Source of the DNA: Coniella vitis
Lineage: Eukaryota; Ascomycota; Sordariomycetes; Diaporthales; Schizoparmaceae
Direction: 5' to 3'
DNA: 64,000 nt
NCBI GenBank assembly: GCA_011317545.1
Contig: WUJK01000002.1
Coordinates: 372,001 to 436,000 of the forward strand
Below, piece after piece: positions 11,241-22,653 of the stretch (position 1 is the stretch's first letter; the number at the start of each line of letters is the position of its first letter). Both the position numbers and the translations under genes were made by a program. The notes under the pieces are model-generated. The model was given only the letters and a program-made list of their open reading frames with translations, searched no databases and was not told where the DNA came from.

Positions 11241-13027
11241 ATGTCTCCCAACGACCAGGTCAAGGTCCTGGGCATGCCGGTGAGTTTCCATCTCCTCGTC
11301 TGCTACACTTTCTGTCTGTTGCCGTGCTGGTTCTCGACGCGCAGCGAGCTTGCGGCCTTTTTTGGTTCGCGATGCAGCTCGGTTGTTCGCGAAGGCAATA
11401 GTCATCCGCTCGATGCTTATCCATCCTGTCGATTGACGAACGAGAATCGCTTCCATACGTTCTCTTCTCCTCAAACGGCTGGGCACAAACGCCCGACGTG
11501 GACACTTTGCCTGCTGCTTATCGCCGTTCGCGAGAAAATTTTGCTAGCTGGCCATGTGAACAGCACATCACAAGCCAATGCGTTTATCAAGAACATTGAA
11601 TGCTGACGCTTCCTCTTTCAATAGCCCTTCGTTGCGGACTTCTTGAGTACGTTTCTTCGATTCTCTGTACCTCCCCCCTCGCAAGCCACTGTATCTACCG
11701 CCGTCTACCTTCGGCCGGTTGTTCGGTTGTAAACAAGAGCTTTGCCGAGCTTGCCACCGCGTACTACTCGGCAACGTCAACATGATGCTGCAAGAAAGCA
11801 GTGCCTTCACGCTCCGTACTTCATAAGAGCATGGTTGAGTATATGTGCTGACCGATTTTGACAGTGGGTGGTGTCTCCGCCGCCGTCTCGAAGACCGCTG
11901 CTGCTCCCATTGAGCGTATCAAGCTCCTCATCCAGAACCAGGTATGTCTCACATGCGGGCATGACTGCACCGATTCACCATGTTCCCCTCTTCCTACGCA
12001 GGCCAACTGCCCCATTTCGATGTTCTGTCGAGCTTTATCCTTGCCTGAATAGCAAGTAGAGACGGTTACGACTGGAGATGAGATGTGGCATCCATCCTGT
12101 TTTTTTCAATATCTATATTTAGTAACAAAATGGCTGACATTTTTTTTTCTCAACAAAGGATGAGATGATCAAGGCCGGTCGCCTGGACCGCAAGTACAAC
12201 GGTATCGCTGACTGCTTCCGTCGTACCGCCGCCGATGAGGGTGTTATGTCCCTGTGGCGTGGCAACACTGCCAACGTCATCCGTTACTTCCCTACCCAGG
12301 CTCTGAACTTCGCCTTCCGTGACAAGTTCAAGAAGATGTTCAACTTCAAGAAGGACAAGGACGGCTACGCCAAGTGGATGGCTGGTAACCTGGCCTCCGG
12401 TGGTGTATGTACCCCTCTACGATATTTCTGTTTTGGATACATCCATACTGACAAATACTTCAGGCTGCTGGTGCCACTTCCCTGCTCTTCGTCTACTCCC
12501 TCGACTACGCCCGTACCCGTCTGGCCAACGACGCCAAGTCTGCCAAGGGTGGCGGTGCCCGTCAATTCAACGGTCTCGTCGACGTCTACCGCAAGACCCT
12601 CGCCTCTGACGGTATTGCCGGTCTGTACCGTGGTTTCGGTCCCTCTGTTCTCGGAATTGTCGTCTACCGTGGTCTGTACTTCGGTCTCTACGACTCCATC
12701 AAGCCCGTTGTTCTCGTTGGTCCCCTCGCTGGAAACTTCCTTGCCTCTTTCGCTCTCGGTTGGTGCGTCACCACCGCTGCCGGTATCGCCTCCTACCCTC
12801 TTGACACTGTCCGTCGCCGTATGATGATGACCTCTGGTGAGGCCGTCAAGTACAACGGCTCCTTGGACGCTTTCCGCCAGATCGTTGCCAAGGAGGGTGT
12901 CAAGTCCCTGTTCAAGGGTGCTGGTGCCAACATTCTCCGTGGTGTCGCCGGTGCTGGTGTCCTGTCCATCTACGACCAGCTTCAGCTCCTCCTCTTCGGA
13001 AAGGCCTTCAAGGGCGGTTCCGGTTAA
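11241..13027 (+). CDS. aac: Mitochondrial ADP/ATP carrier
   Basis: Five exons (11241-11279, 11625-11646, 11865-11941, 12159-12404, 12464-13027) encode 315 residues, the standard size of the carrier. Exon 2 is a 22-nt micro-exon needed to complete PFVADFLMGGVSAAVSK. Three mitochondrial-carrier repeats are visible, each with the Px[DE]xx[KR] signature (PIERIK, SLDYAR in the second, PLDTVR in the third), and the nucleotide-carrier hallmark RRRMMM is at residues 245-250. The protein exchanges cytosolic ADP for matrix ATP across the inner mitochondrial membrane. Codon use in the exons is strongly biased to C-ending codons, as expected for a highly expressed gene. All introns have GT/AG ends. Confidence 0.97.
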
Positions 13028-14621
13028 GCGCCTTATCCCTCTCCAAAAACTGTAGCAAAGCATCAGTAACGCAGATGGGATCCTGAGGTAATGGATCAGG
13101 GGATGTGCCACCTTTTGTGGTGTGTGTCGTTTCGTGCTGGAGTCAAAAGATTGGCTGGACTGGGTCGATCAACATGAACAAAAGGAGCGAGATGATAGAA
13201 GTGGGTGGACGCGGGGCTGCGTGGTTCTGACCAGTCGCCTACACAAAAAAGCGACTGGTAGTCATGTAGTGCTGGTCGCGGCTTGGGTTTTTGAGCATGC
13301 CTGGCGTTTTTAGTGATATTCGTCTGGGCGGCTTCTAGACCCTCCGTTGTAATTTAAAGACGTTTTCCTCATTTGTGTCACGTTGTCTCTTATTGCAATA
13401 TTCCATGTCTCTCTGCACGGTAGTGATATCTATCTCCTTGGTAATATTGTCGATTATCCCTGTACTCAGCAATGAATTCAATAGTAACAATGTTTCGCCC
13501 ACTCCGTCTCGTCTTTGGATTGCAGCGGTAGTGACTAGAGCAAGATGTGCAATTCTAGCAGAACTATTGACCTGCGCACCATTGCTATGCTCGGCTAAAG
13601 GAAGTCGTGCTTCTAACAATCAGATACCAGTCTATGACTTGGTATTTCTTATACCTGCGCAAAACCTTTAGAAAGATTTGCAGGAGATATTGATCTCATT
13701 GGCCAATTGCAGCGGGCTAGAGGCTTACTTCTCTGTTGAGTTTTCGTGGCTGGGATGATTTCAATGAATCTCGCTGGACAATATGATCTAGGTACGGGTA
13801 CTGGTCCTGTTTTTGCCTGTTTGCGGGGGAACGTATCGTCTGTTACTCATGATGTTTAACATCACAACATTGGATTCAGTATATGCTGTTGTGCGCATCA
13901 CTTGTAATCACTTATGGATACTTGTGACATAGAGTACTTTATGTACGTCCAACCATTCAAGTGTCCTAGCGTCTATAAAGCCAGCATTTACTCCTTATTT
14001 TTGCAAAGAAGAGGTAGATATTATGATGTGTATTGGATGTTCAATGCTGAGATCTCGTGTTTTTTTTTATTGTCGCGATAACGTCTTCTTCGTTGGCAAA
14101 TCATCTTCTGAATGTTGATTTGTCACCTTGGAATGATAGCAGGGAAAATCAAGGATTTATTGTGTTACATTTGAAAGAAAACGAACAGGCTGACATGTGT
14201 TTTTATTTACATAATCAAGGGCAGTTATCGTGTGGTCCGCGTCCTGTTGGCTCCTCTGGGCAAGAATGCTTAAAATGTGCGAGTACACCATCACAGGACT
14301 GGTTGAGACCGCTCAAAGTGGGTGTCCACTGCCACTGCGACACCAAGCAGGGCTGATTGCTCTTTGAATTCAGTGATAGCCCACCGATATGCAGCATGCA
14401 GGCTCATTGGTTCGGGGGCAAAGGCTAGAATGGAGTGTTCAAAATGCATGGTCAGCATAAATTTGAGGAGAAGTTGCTGTGCTAGCACCGGCTTTTAACA
14501 CTTTGCAACTCTAGCCCCAAGGCGCGGGACCCAGCGACTACATCTTGTGACTCTGGACTTTTTACGGAAAGCTGCTACGCACTTTGTTTTCTGGGGGAGA
14601 TTAGAGTCTAGGAGCGTGGGA
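13028..14621. other. Intergenic, 1.6 kb; no gene recognised
   Basis: This includes the carrier's 3' UTR and then moderately AT-rich DNA. Short ORFs on both strands lack motifs, good start contexts or splice partners. Confidence 0.5.
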
Positions 14622-15715
14622 ATGGCGCCGTCGGACGCGAACGACTCGAATCTGGAGGGTAAGAACTTGGCTTCGAATGGTCTTGATAACATTTATGATG
14701 TTGAAAAGAACATGTCAGACAATTTGCAATGGTTTCTTCCACGACGTCTTCAAATCCACGCATTTTAAAATTACTAAAACATGGCTAATGTCTCCAAGAG
14801 GATGTATCAAGTTGGGGTGCTTCAGCGCAGGCTTTACTCAAGACAGCGTTTGAAGGCCCTACCGTGATATTGAACAAGGAGCTTCTCACGCAGGTGCGTT
14901 TTACACACAAAAGTGCAGGGCACTTGTGAGTCAGTCCAGCACCTGTTAACCGTCTTTCGCAGATGGATAACGAAGCTCCATTCTCTTCCGCAACAGCAAT
15001 TGTCGACCTCGGCTGCGGCGCGGGACAAGTCCTCGGCCACCTCCTTGCCCCCTACGGACCAGAGATCCCTCTCGACGCGCGCATGATCGCCACGGACATC
15101 AGTCAAAGCATGATCGACGTTGTCGAGAGCCGCAAGAGGGACGAAATCTGCAGCGGGCACCCCATCTGGGAGCGTGTCGAGACAGAGATATGGGACGCGC
15201 AGGACCTCGTCGCAGCAAACGTGCCAGACGAGACATTTAGCCACATCGCAGCAGGTCTGCTGCTTCTTACCGTGCCCAGGCCGCGGGATGTGCTGTCCGA
15301 GGTCAAGCGTGTGCTCAAGAGCTCTGACGGCGTGTTTGGAATGACGAGCTTCCAGTTCGCTGGGTGGATGGAATATGTGGAAGAGGGGTTGAAGTCGGTT
15401 CGGCCTGGTACTACGCTTGCTTCTGTGCCGTTAGTTTGGGCATCTGTTGGCGCGGTTCGGAGGCAACTCGAAGATGCTGGATTCAGAGACGTCAAGGTGA
15501 AGAATGTTCAAACGCCGTATGAGTTTACAGATCCGGAGATGGTGACAAGGTATATGATGTCCACCATACCGACGATCAAGGCAGCGACGTCACAGTGGAA
15601 GAGGGAGGAGGTCGATGAAGCAGTCAGTTGGGTAGTAAGAAGACTGCGGGAAAGGTTTCCCGAGGGGAAAGGTTATTTTGATGGCATTGCGATTGTGGCT
15701 ACGGCGAAGAAGTAA
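14622..15715 (+). CDS. SAM-dependent class I methyltransferase
   Basis: Three exons (14622-14658, 14799-14893, 14963-15715) encode 294 residues. Splicing gives a continuous N-terminus (SSWGASAQALLKTAFEG) leading into the methyltransferase core. Motif I is VDLGCGAGQVLG, followed by an acidic residue at the end of strand 2 (MIATDIS), a motif II-like region and a post-II segment with FGMTSFQFAGW. This is the arrangement of UbiE/class I S-adenosylmethionine methyltransferases common in fungal secondary metabolism and stress genes. It transfers a methyl group from SAM; the acceptor is unknown. No biosynthetic backbone gene is nearby. The start is chosen at 14622 because it splices in frame; a start in exon 2 cannot be excluded. 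Confidence 0.85.
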
Positions 15716-16378
15716 CGTCGATGGATGGACAGGGCTTAGACACGACCAGTATTGGGCAAACATTTGATGTCAGGTCGCATATGCTGTTCATAACCATTAG
15801 AAGTAGTTGACCCTCAGTGAATCAACCACCAAGGGCTCTTCTTTTGCAACCAAGGGAACAAGTCCATATCTAAGTACAGTGGTATCGCTCTTACCAAGGC
15901 CAGAATGCATTGGATCTTGTGCGCACAAATCGACAATCATACCGTTACCATAATTTGCACAACACAGTCGCCACTGCTGTAACTTGAAGAGATATTAGAA
16001 TCATTCTGTCCCAGGAGGAAAATAGAGGCAATATTGCGATATACTTGATTCAATTTGATCAGGTCTGGAATTTTTTAATGATAATGATCACAGATGCAAC
16101 CACGAGGTTCCCTAAGGATTGTCTTATTATCACCCTTTATACCTATTCTTCTCATGGAAGTGAACATATACAGCGAATAGATTTAATGTATTGGCACCAA
16201 CGAGGCAAGACGTGAATACTTATCGATCATGGCCCTCCTCACACGAAGTAATGGGCAGTTACTGCCTAAGTGTGAGGCTGTAGGCAATATGAAGTAGGAC
16301 GGTTTCACCATCTGTATATAAGGAGCCTAGGTTGGCAAAATTTTCAACCAATCATCTGATTCCCATGGATTCGGAGTT
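15716..16378. other. Intergenic
   Basis: No ORF or RNA recognised between the methyltransferase stop and the tRNA-His gene; AT-rich. Confidence 0.5.
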
Positions 16379-16472
16379 GTCTACCTAGTATAACGGTTAG
16401 TATTTGGCATTGTGGAAAGTGGTCAACACTTGAAAACCTGCCAAGATCCATGTTCGATTCATGGGGTAGACA
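16379..16472 (+). tRNA. tRNA-His: tRNA-His (GTG), with 22-nt intron
   Basis: A complete cloverleaf: 7-bp acceptor GTCTACC/GGTAGAC, D arm with GGTTA loop, 5-bp anticodon stem TGGCA/TGCCA, and T arm CCATG-TTCGATT-CATGG, with A as discriminator. The anticodon GTG is at 16412-16414. A 22-nt intron (16416-16437) interrupts the loop after position 37, the canonical place. A T5 Pol III terminator follows at 16477-16481. The stems are fully paired, so the gene is probably functional. Confidence 0.85.
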
Positions 16473-17103
16473 CATCTTTTTGCGCCTTTTTGGGTTTTGG
16501 ACATGGTTGATATTAGGTTGATGTGTCGGGTGGAGCTTGCAGGGTGACTGCTGACTCAGTGCGCCGCATTTAACCATATGTGGGGACCAGCTTGCAGGCT
16601 TGCAGGGCTACTTGCAGCCTGGGTTAGGGTTCAACCACTTCTACGTTTCCAGTGTCATCACTCTCAACTTTATTCACAAGGGCACAACAGCAAAATAGCA
16701 TCCTTCGATCCCGGTTTCTTCTCAGGATCCTTCACATTTGGAATATTCACACTCTATTCAAGGCAACCCAAAGAACACGCCACACCTGCAATGATCATAA
16801 TTCTGGAGCCTCGCCACTTGTTCTTGCAAACATGGGTTGTTGCGAGCTGCTCGAGGCAGCATCATTCTCGGTCCTCCTACTGCCCAACTCGGTATCCCAC
16901 ATCGAGTCGAGCCGCAGTTGCCGGCTATCTCTTCGGCGCAACGATGGCATTTTCAAGCCGCCCGCTTCACTTCCTGTGTCTGGCTGCGAGGCCGTGCTGT
17001 GCCGCACGTTACGGCGTTTCCGAGCAAAGAGAGGTCGGACTGGCGGCACGCACGCAGCGATGACGACGACGTTTTGCTCGATACTGTTGGGGCATTAAGT
17101 CAG
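16473..17103. other. Intergenic
   Basis: Region between tRNA-His and the 3' end of the rhodopsin-domain gene. It contains a telobox-like GGGTTAGGGTT at 16621-16631 and no supported gene. Confidence 0.45.
16621..16631 (+). promoter_or_regulatory. Telobox-like TTAGGG motif
   Basis: The sequence GGGTTAGGGTT is almost two telomere units. It lies about 150 bp downstream of tRNA-His. A regulatory role is only inferred; see findings for the two other copies. Confidence 0.35.
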
Positions 17104-18338
17104 TCAGCGTTGCGAGGTTCGACGGCCGCGGCCAGAATGATTGAGTGGGAGACAGAGTACGTACAGTCCCCAGGCCACGAGAGGCACGACGTCCCATACT
17201 ACAACACACAGAAAGAAATGGTCAACCACCTGACGCTTTTGGAGGATGGGGGCCCGCGGATGTGACTGACGAGGATCTTCTTGGTCAGTGAAAAGGTGTA
17301 GGTATGTTGACTTGACAATGGTGATGACCGCTGAACACAACGTCAAGCCCATCAGCAGAGAGAGCTTGATTTTGGTCGACGCCTGGATCTGGAGTTTCCA
17401 AAAAGCGGCAATAGGCAGTATAGCCAGTGCGAGATCCGTCATTGCCGTGTACGCCGTTAAAAAGTAGGTAACATTGTTGAGAATGGCCGGATTCATGCAG
17501 CGCCCCGGCAGCACCGGATCCCACAGTTTCTTGGTAGGTGAACACTGCGCAAAAATGATGATGCACGGGATGATGGCGAAAACCATCTGGAATGTTGCCA
17601 GGCCCCAGAGGAGCCTCGTTCGCCAGAGTTGAGGGTCCAGCAACCGGTGGACAAGGATTGCAATGGCGATGTTGGGGAGAGTAAAGGCAACTAGAACCAT
17701 GTGAGGGTTTAGCATGTAAGTGACGGAGGAGAGGAGCAGGAAATCGTTCGGGTTTCGCGCAACTAACAAATATTGAAAGCTGCAATACAGCCCCAAGGTT
17801 ATAGTCAGCGTTGTACAAACCTGTTTTTGAGGGGAACAATGAAGCATCTGAGTACTGATGAGCTCATCACTAAAGACGCCAGCACTTACGGTAACCGATG
17901 ATCTGGATCTTCGCCGCTGTCACCACCCTGTGTGGCCCATCAGGCTCAGCCAAAACCACGTCTGTATGTCTCCCGAGCCCGAGAGTGACAGACACCGACA
18001 CGAGAATGGAGGCGCCAACGCCAGCGGCCTGCCATAGAGAAAAAGAACATGATATACTGTCAGCGCCTGGGTGTAGTTTCCAAACAACGCAAAGCTGTTT
18101 GGTATATGTGTGCGTCTTGTGGTAACGGTGAAGTTGACAGAACCGACGCGCATGTTCCTACCATGGATAAGAAGACGACACAGTCGTCCCATGCCAGGTT
18201 CCTGGAGACTCGAGTCTTGGTGTAGAAGCGGAGAGCGACAATGAGAAGGGCAGTTCCGGTAAAAGCCCAAGCAATGGCCAGGACAGAAGCGCCGCGTGAC
18301 GCGTCAACTCTAGCAGCATCCATCCTAGCCACAGCCAT
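17104..18338 (-). CDS. Fungal rhodopsin-domain integral membrane protein (PTH11-related superfamily)
   Basis: A three-exon minus-strand model (18338-18162, 18028-17890, 17690-17104) encodes about 300 residues. Exon 1 has the family start AWAFTGTALLIVALRFYTK...NLAWDDCVVFLSM, exon 2 gives a membrane segment ending GLGRH, and exon 3 reads LAFTLPNIAIAILVHRLL, then IIFAQCSPTKKLWDP and the long segment around TYFLTAYTAMTDLALAILPI. About six hydrophobic helices are visible. The second intron is 199 nt; a small extra exon inside it is possible. The C-terminus after TDQED does not resemble the last helix and cytoplasmic tail of relatives, so the 3' end may be truncated or spliced differently. These proteins lie in the plasma membrane; most are uncharacterised and some act as receptors in pathogenic fungi. 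Confidence 0.65.
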
Positions 18339-20117
18339 AGTCAGACTTGGGCCCTTGGGTTCGACTTTGGGGCATGCGCCAAGAAACGATTGATCCTCTT
18401 CAAAGGGCTTGAAATGGGCGATGCCCTTGTGATAGCACAAGAGGACTTATTTGAGATGATCTGAATTCGCCGCCATCAGGAAGATCATGGCATGAAGGCG
18501 CAAAACCATCCCATCTTACCCAAGGACTCGCTGGCTCGAAACTCTATCCCAACAGCCGGTAGTGTGACTGACCCGAAGGAGCGAAACCCGCCAGCAAAGT
18601 TTGAAGCTAAGCCGACAAGGTGCAAGATGTAGGCAAGCCTGGACCCTAGCAGCATCTATTGACTATTGAAGAGATCTAGTAGAGTATACGTCGCGCTTTT
18701 CTCGGAAGGTGTAGGCGACGCCCTGCTACGAACCACTCACGGGGCTCTTCTCGGTCATGCCAGCAAGCGTCGAACGCTGTTAGCAGACGAGGACAGAATA
18801 AAGAGACTCCACCCAGAAGATGAAAACACAAAACGTCCAGGAAAGGAGACACAAACCTGAGCTAGCGCGCTAAACTTTTGCTAACAGGATTTTCGGTGTG
18901 AAACCTTCGCGCAGTTCACAAGAAGCGCCACAGGCGTCGTGTACACCCAAGCCGAGATATATCCATCCTACACAGAAACAACCCGGGAAGGCAGTCTTGA
19001 AAGACCGTCTTGCAAGGAAGACTGACCCACAAGATCTGGCTTTTGGTGTTCCCGTCAGTAGCGGGTTCTTATCCTGTTTGAGAAGGTGACAGAAGAAGAG
19101 AAAGACAGCAGCGGTTTCGCCCAATCAGAAGATCATTGCTCGTAACAAGTATCGCAGTCTTCCCATACCATTGGAAACCGTACTGGGGAACCCGCAATAT
19201 ATTGTCGAACTCTCATCAGAATCTCTTCTGCCATCAAACAAAAACAACCAGGAGCAGAAATCATACACGTCGAGGTGGGATTACAACGGGCTCCAACAAC
19301 TCAAAGTGTGCTCAGTACCAATAATGTCGCTGGAAACTTACACGGAAACTGAGACCCTGCAACGGACAATTGTTGCTTGAATCAGCAATGTGGCTAAAAC
19401 AGAGAGACACACGTCTTCTAAACCCTCCGGTGTCTTTTACTCACCACTTTCGTATAGGCTCGGTCTCTATGCCCTTTCGGGACTTTACTTGTCCAAGACC
19501 CGGAGAGGCGTTTGTATGTGTTTGTGTCACCTTTGTTACATGACTTGCCTGTCAACCATTAATACCATGAAGCAGCATTCACTTCCTTGAGAGAGTTCGC
19601 TCAGTCTTGACACCAATTGTTGGCTGTGGATTTAAACTCTCCCAGTATCTTCGAGATTCAGGTAAGCCAGTGCTGGCCACACAGATAACATCTTCTCACG
19701 ATGGTGAGGTGTTTTCGTGGCTATCGACCAATCTCAACAATCTCACAGTCGAAGGGTTGGCAGTCTAGACCGGCGTGGCAGACACCCTTTTGGCGCGTCT
19801 CGTGAGACACCTTGTCGCCGTGAAGTTGCTTTACTCTGCCCACGCAGGACTCCACGCTACTTTACTCGGCAACGGGCTTATTGGAGACAACTTTTGTCAA
19901 GACGATCGAGTACCTGCTACGAGTGTAATAGGCCAGCTTTGTCTGCTTCTCTGACGGTTGACGACGGGCTTGTGCTCACTGTTCAAAGTTAAGTTTTTTT
20001 TCTTTCTCTCCCACGCGGATATGTCCGCAAACAATGTTCATACGCTTGCAGAAAGGCTGGTTGGTATTTTGGACTACCGAATCTTCAAATATATCCACTA
20101 ACAACCTAACAGAATGC
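18339..20117. other. Intergenic, 1.8 kb; possible gene relic
   Basis: No intact gene was found. A plus-strand frame between about 19682 and 19960 reads as a plausible hydrophobic protein segment broken by one internal TAG and ended by TGA; it is treated as a possible relic in the findings. Other small ORFs are unsupported. Confidence 0.4.
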
Positions 20118-21218
20118 TCATGCATGGTCAATAGGAGAAGGACCAGCACCAATAGGGTACGTAAAGATATTATTCGGCGACAGGGCCATAACCCCATCGC
20201 CACCAGGCCGCACCTGCGACGCAGGAAGCCACAGCTTCTTGTCAGCCGTCACCCACATCAAGTCCGTCCACAGCAGCGCGTCGTCCTGCACAAGAATGCT
20301 CGCGTACCCGTCTGGGGTGACCCTCCAAATCGCCAACAAGTTCGTGTCGGAAAAGTACAGGTTGCCGTCGCCGTCAATCGTGCTTCCTCCCGTCGAGGGC
20401 GTCAGCGCCACAGGCTCCGGGTAGTCGCCCAGGCTTGCAGCGAGGGTCGCGTTCGTCAGGGCTGCGTCGAGGAGGGCCGTCTCGATCTTGTACAGCCCGC
20501 CGTTGCAGGGCTGGTAGTAGAGATATGTGCCGTCTGGCGACACCTCGATTTGGTCCAGGCCCACGGCCAGTGTGCCCGGGTCGGCTGCGCTGCCGTACCC
20601 CGGGACAAGCGTGTGGTTGTACATCATGGGGTAGAAGCCCTGCGCAGAGTCCGAATCGGACAGGACGCGGATGGCGGCGCTGGAGGTGAGGTTGAGGATA
20701 ATGAGGGCGCCCGCGGTGTCGCTGAGATAGGCGACCTCTTGCGAGGCGCTGAAGCGGACGTCGTCAATGTTCATGGACGGGTGGGCGTCCTTGAGGGCGT
20801 CAAAGTAGTAGATTCTGTCGGCGGTGTTGTTGTTGTTGGCGAGGTTGATGCCGACCAGTTTGGACGAGTTGGCGACACCCGTCGAGCCGCCGTCGACGAC
20901 CCAGTAGCAGTTGTCTGGGCCGATGCGGGCGCCGTCGATGGAGACGAACTGGCGCGCTGCGTTCGAGGCCGGGTCGGAGGCGTTGTATGAGTTCCAGTAT
21001 GTGTCTGGAAACAGAGAGGTGGTGGCATTGTCGGCGAGCAGCTCGACGACCTGCGGTGGGACGGTGGTGGAGAAGCGCTGGGAGAGGAACTTGCGCCCTT
21101 CGGCCGAGAAGGCGATGCCTTGGGTGGGGCGGTCGACGGAAAGCGCGAGCTCCAGGCCGGGTGCCAGGGCAGAGACGGAGGCGCCCAGGAGGGCGGCGGT
21201 GGCTAGGGCTATCTTCAT
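20118..21218 (-). CDS. Secreted major royal jelly protein/Yellow-family six-bladed propeller
   Basis: A single exon encodes 366 residues. The ATG at 21218 starts a clear signal peptide (hydrophobic core LATAALLGASVSA, cleavage near residue 19); upstream in-frame codons contain no ATG. The mature part matches the MRJP/Yellow family: IGPDNCYWVVDGG, KLVGINLA, IDDVRFSASQEVAYLSD, DQIEVSPDGTYLYYQP, GGSTIDGDGNLYFSDTN and LLWTDLMWV occur in order, each belonging to propeller blades. Several N-glycosylation sequons (NAT, NAS, NNT, NLT, NHT) fit secretion. The fungal members have no firmly known substrate; the related insect Yellow proteins bind or convert catecholamine-derived compounds. A TATA box lies about 165 bp upstream of the start. 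Confidence 0.87.
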   Translation of the reverse strand: MKIALATAALLGASVSALAPGLELALSVDRPTQGIAFSAEGRKFLSQRFSTTVPPQVVELLADNATTSLFPDTYWNSYNASDPASNAARQFVSIDGARIGPDNCYWVVDGGSTGVANSSKLVGINLANNNNTADRIYYFDALKDAHPSMNIDDVRFSASQEVAYLSDTAGALIILNLTSSAAIRVLSDSDSAQGFYPMMYNHTLVPGYGSAADPGTLAVGLDQIEVSPDGTYLYYQPCNGGLYKIETALLDAALTNATLAASLGDYPEPVALTPSTGGSTIDGDGNLYFSDTNLLAIWRVTPDGYASILVQDDALLWTDLMWVTADKKLWLPASQVRPGGDGVMALSPNNIFTYPIGAGPSPIDHA

Positions 21219-21380
21219 CTTGTGGGGTTTTCTCACGAGCTGATAGATCCCATAAAAAAAAAAAGCAAACCAGGAGGTCCCTGAGCTGGTAGGGTGAAGA
21301 GGGAATGGCTCAAGTGTTGCTAGGGTAAGAGAGCGTGATGGACATGGTGAGATATGAGACAAGACAAGTGCTATAGAGGC

Positions 21381-21390
21381 TATATTTATA
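21381..21390 (-). promoter_or_regulatory. TATA box of the MRJP-like gene
   Basis: On the minus strand the sequence is TATAAATATA, a full TATA consensus, about 165 bp upstream of the start codon at 21218. This is a plausible core promoter spacing for a fungal gene with a short 5' UTR. Confidence 0.5.
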
Positions 21391-22500
21391 CTTGATTCTC
21401 TTCCTTTATACATCACTCAACCTTGTGATGAATGGTAGTATACATAGTAGGTTGTACCTCACCGATCACGTTCACTTTTAGAGTTACGTATTAGGTTGTC
21501 CATGACCCCGATCCATCGGAGCTCTGGGTTTTCCCCCAAGTATACGAGTATTCGTCATCCGCAATGCGTATACGATCGGGTAACCGACTGACATCCATAC
21601 AACACACGGTTTCGACGTCGTATTCAGGCTTGAAGATCGTCCTATAAGGGGCATCGACTCTGACAAATCCAACGGAAAACCTATCAAACCGAGCAAGTGG
21701 TAGGCAAAGGAATCAGTAATCTATACAACCGCAGCATACGCAATCCTCGAGGTTATATCCAGAATGTTCAACCTGGCACTGCGACCCTTCCCAGTGGGTC
21801 TCCAGGGTCGCGACAAGTTTTGATAACCAGGATCGCCGTCGAAAGAAGAAGGATCAAAGCCAGACAATGTATCCTCGGTACTTGAGCGACAAAAGACAAT
21901 GTTGATAAATCCACTTTTGACGTCCGGTGGTGACTCGCGCAACCCGGGCTGCCTGGGACGCGGGGGTTTGTCTAACTTTGGCCCAGTCCGCGGCTGGTTT
22001 GATGGCCGCTCCTGGAGGGAGTCGGTCAGCATCTTGCTTGGTGGCGTTTATAGGCATGTACTCGTATGGATCGTGGAGGCAAGCGGGCTGATATCGTTTG
22101 ACGAACGGTAATCTTCATTTCAATGCACTTGACGAAAAAGAAAAGGGATTTCTTTGCTGCCAGGGGTCTACTTCACATCAGCCCTCGGTCGCCCGGGCTT
22201 GCTTAGTAGTTATTGCAAACGGGCACACAGGAGCCAGAGGTATAGCGAAGATTATGGTTCAAAACGCACACCGCGGAGTCTGATTTGAAATATCAAGTTG
22301 TATAGTATTTCGCGGGCGAGCACCGCCGAGTACTTTCACTGTTGATATCCGTGCTTCGACTCATTAGACCCGAAGAAGAGTATGAATATTGCAAAGCCCT
22401 ATTGCTCTTGTGTGATGTCCAAAAGGGTAAAATCACGTTGCACTCCGTAAAAGTACAAGTATAGAAACAGAAAGTAGAGAGCTGCGCATGAAGGGTGTTT

Positions 22501-22514
22501 GGGGGGGGGGGGGG
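22501..22514. repeat. G14 homopolymer
   Basis: An uninterrupted run of 14 G in intergenic DNA. Its length may be affected by sequencing error. Confidence 0.8.
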
Positions 22515-22653
22515 ATGGGGGCCACAGGGAGGGAAGCCGTGAATACAGATATCGTAAAGGAGGCAAACATCCAAAGATAAAATCAAAAGCATGAATGAAA
22601 GAGAAAGGAAATGGAGTGGGCTGGCAGTATGGCGAGAAGAACCATGAAGATAT

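Larger units (their letters stand above)
21219..22653. other. Intergenic, 1.4 kb
   Basis: The left part is the promoter of the MRJP-like gene. The rest holds only short unsupported ORFs and a G14 homopolymer at 22501-22514. Confidence 0.5.

Noticed and set aside
20034..20990. Plus-strand ORF of 318 codons
   Set aside because: Antisense shadow of the MRJP-like gene; Arg/Val-rich composition is typical of GC-rich shadows.
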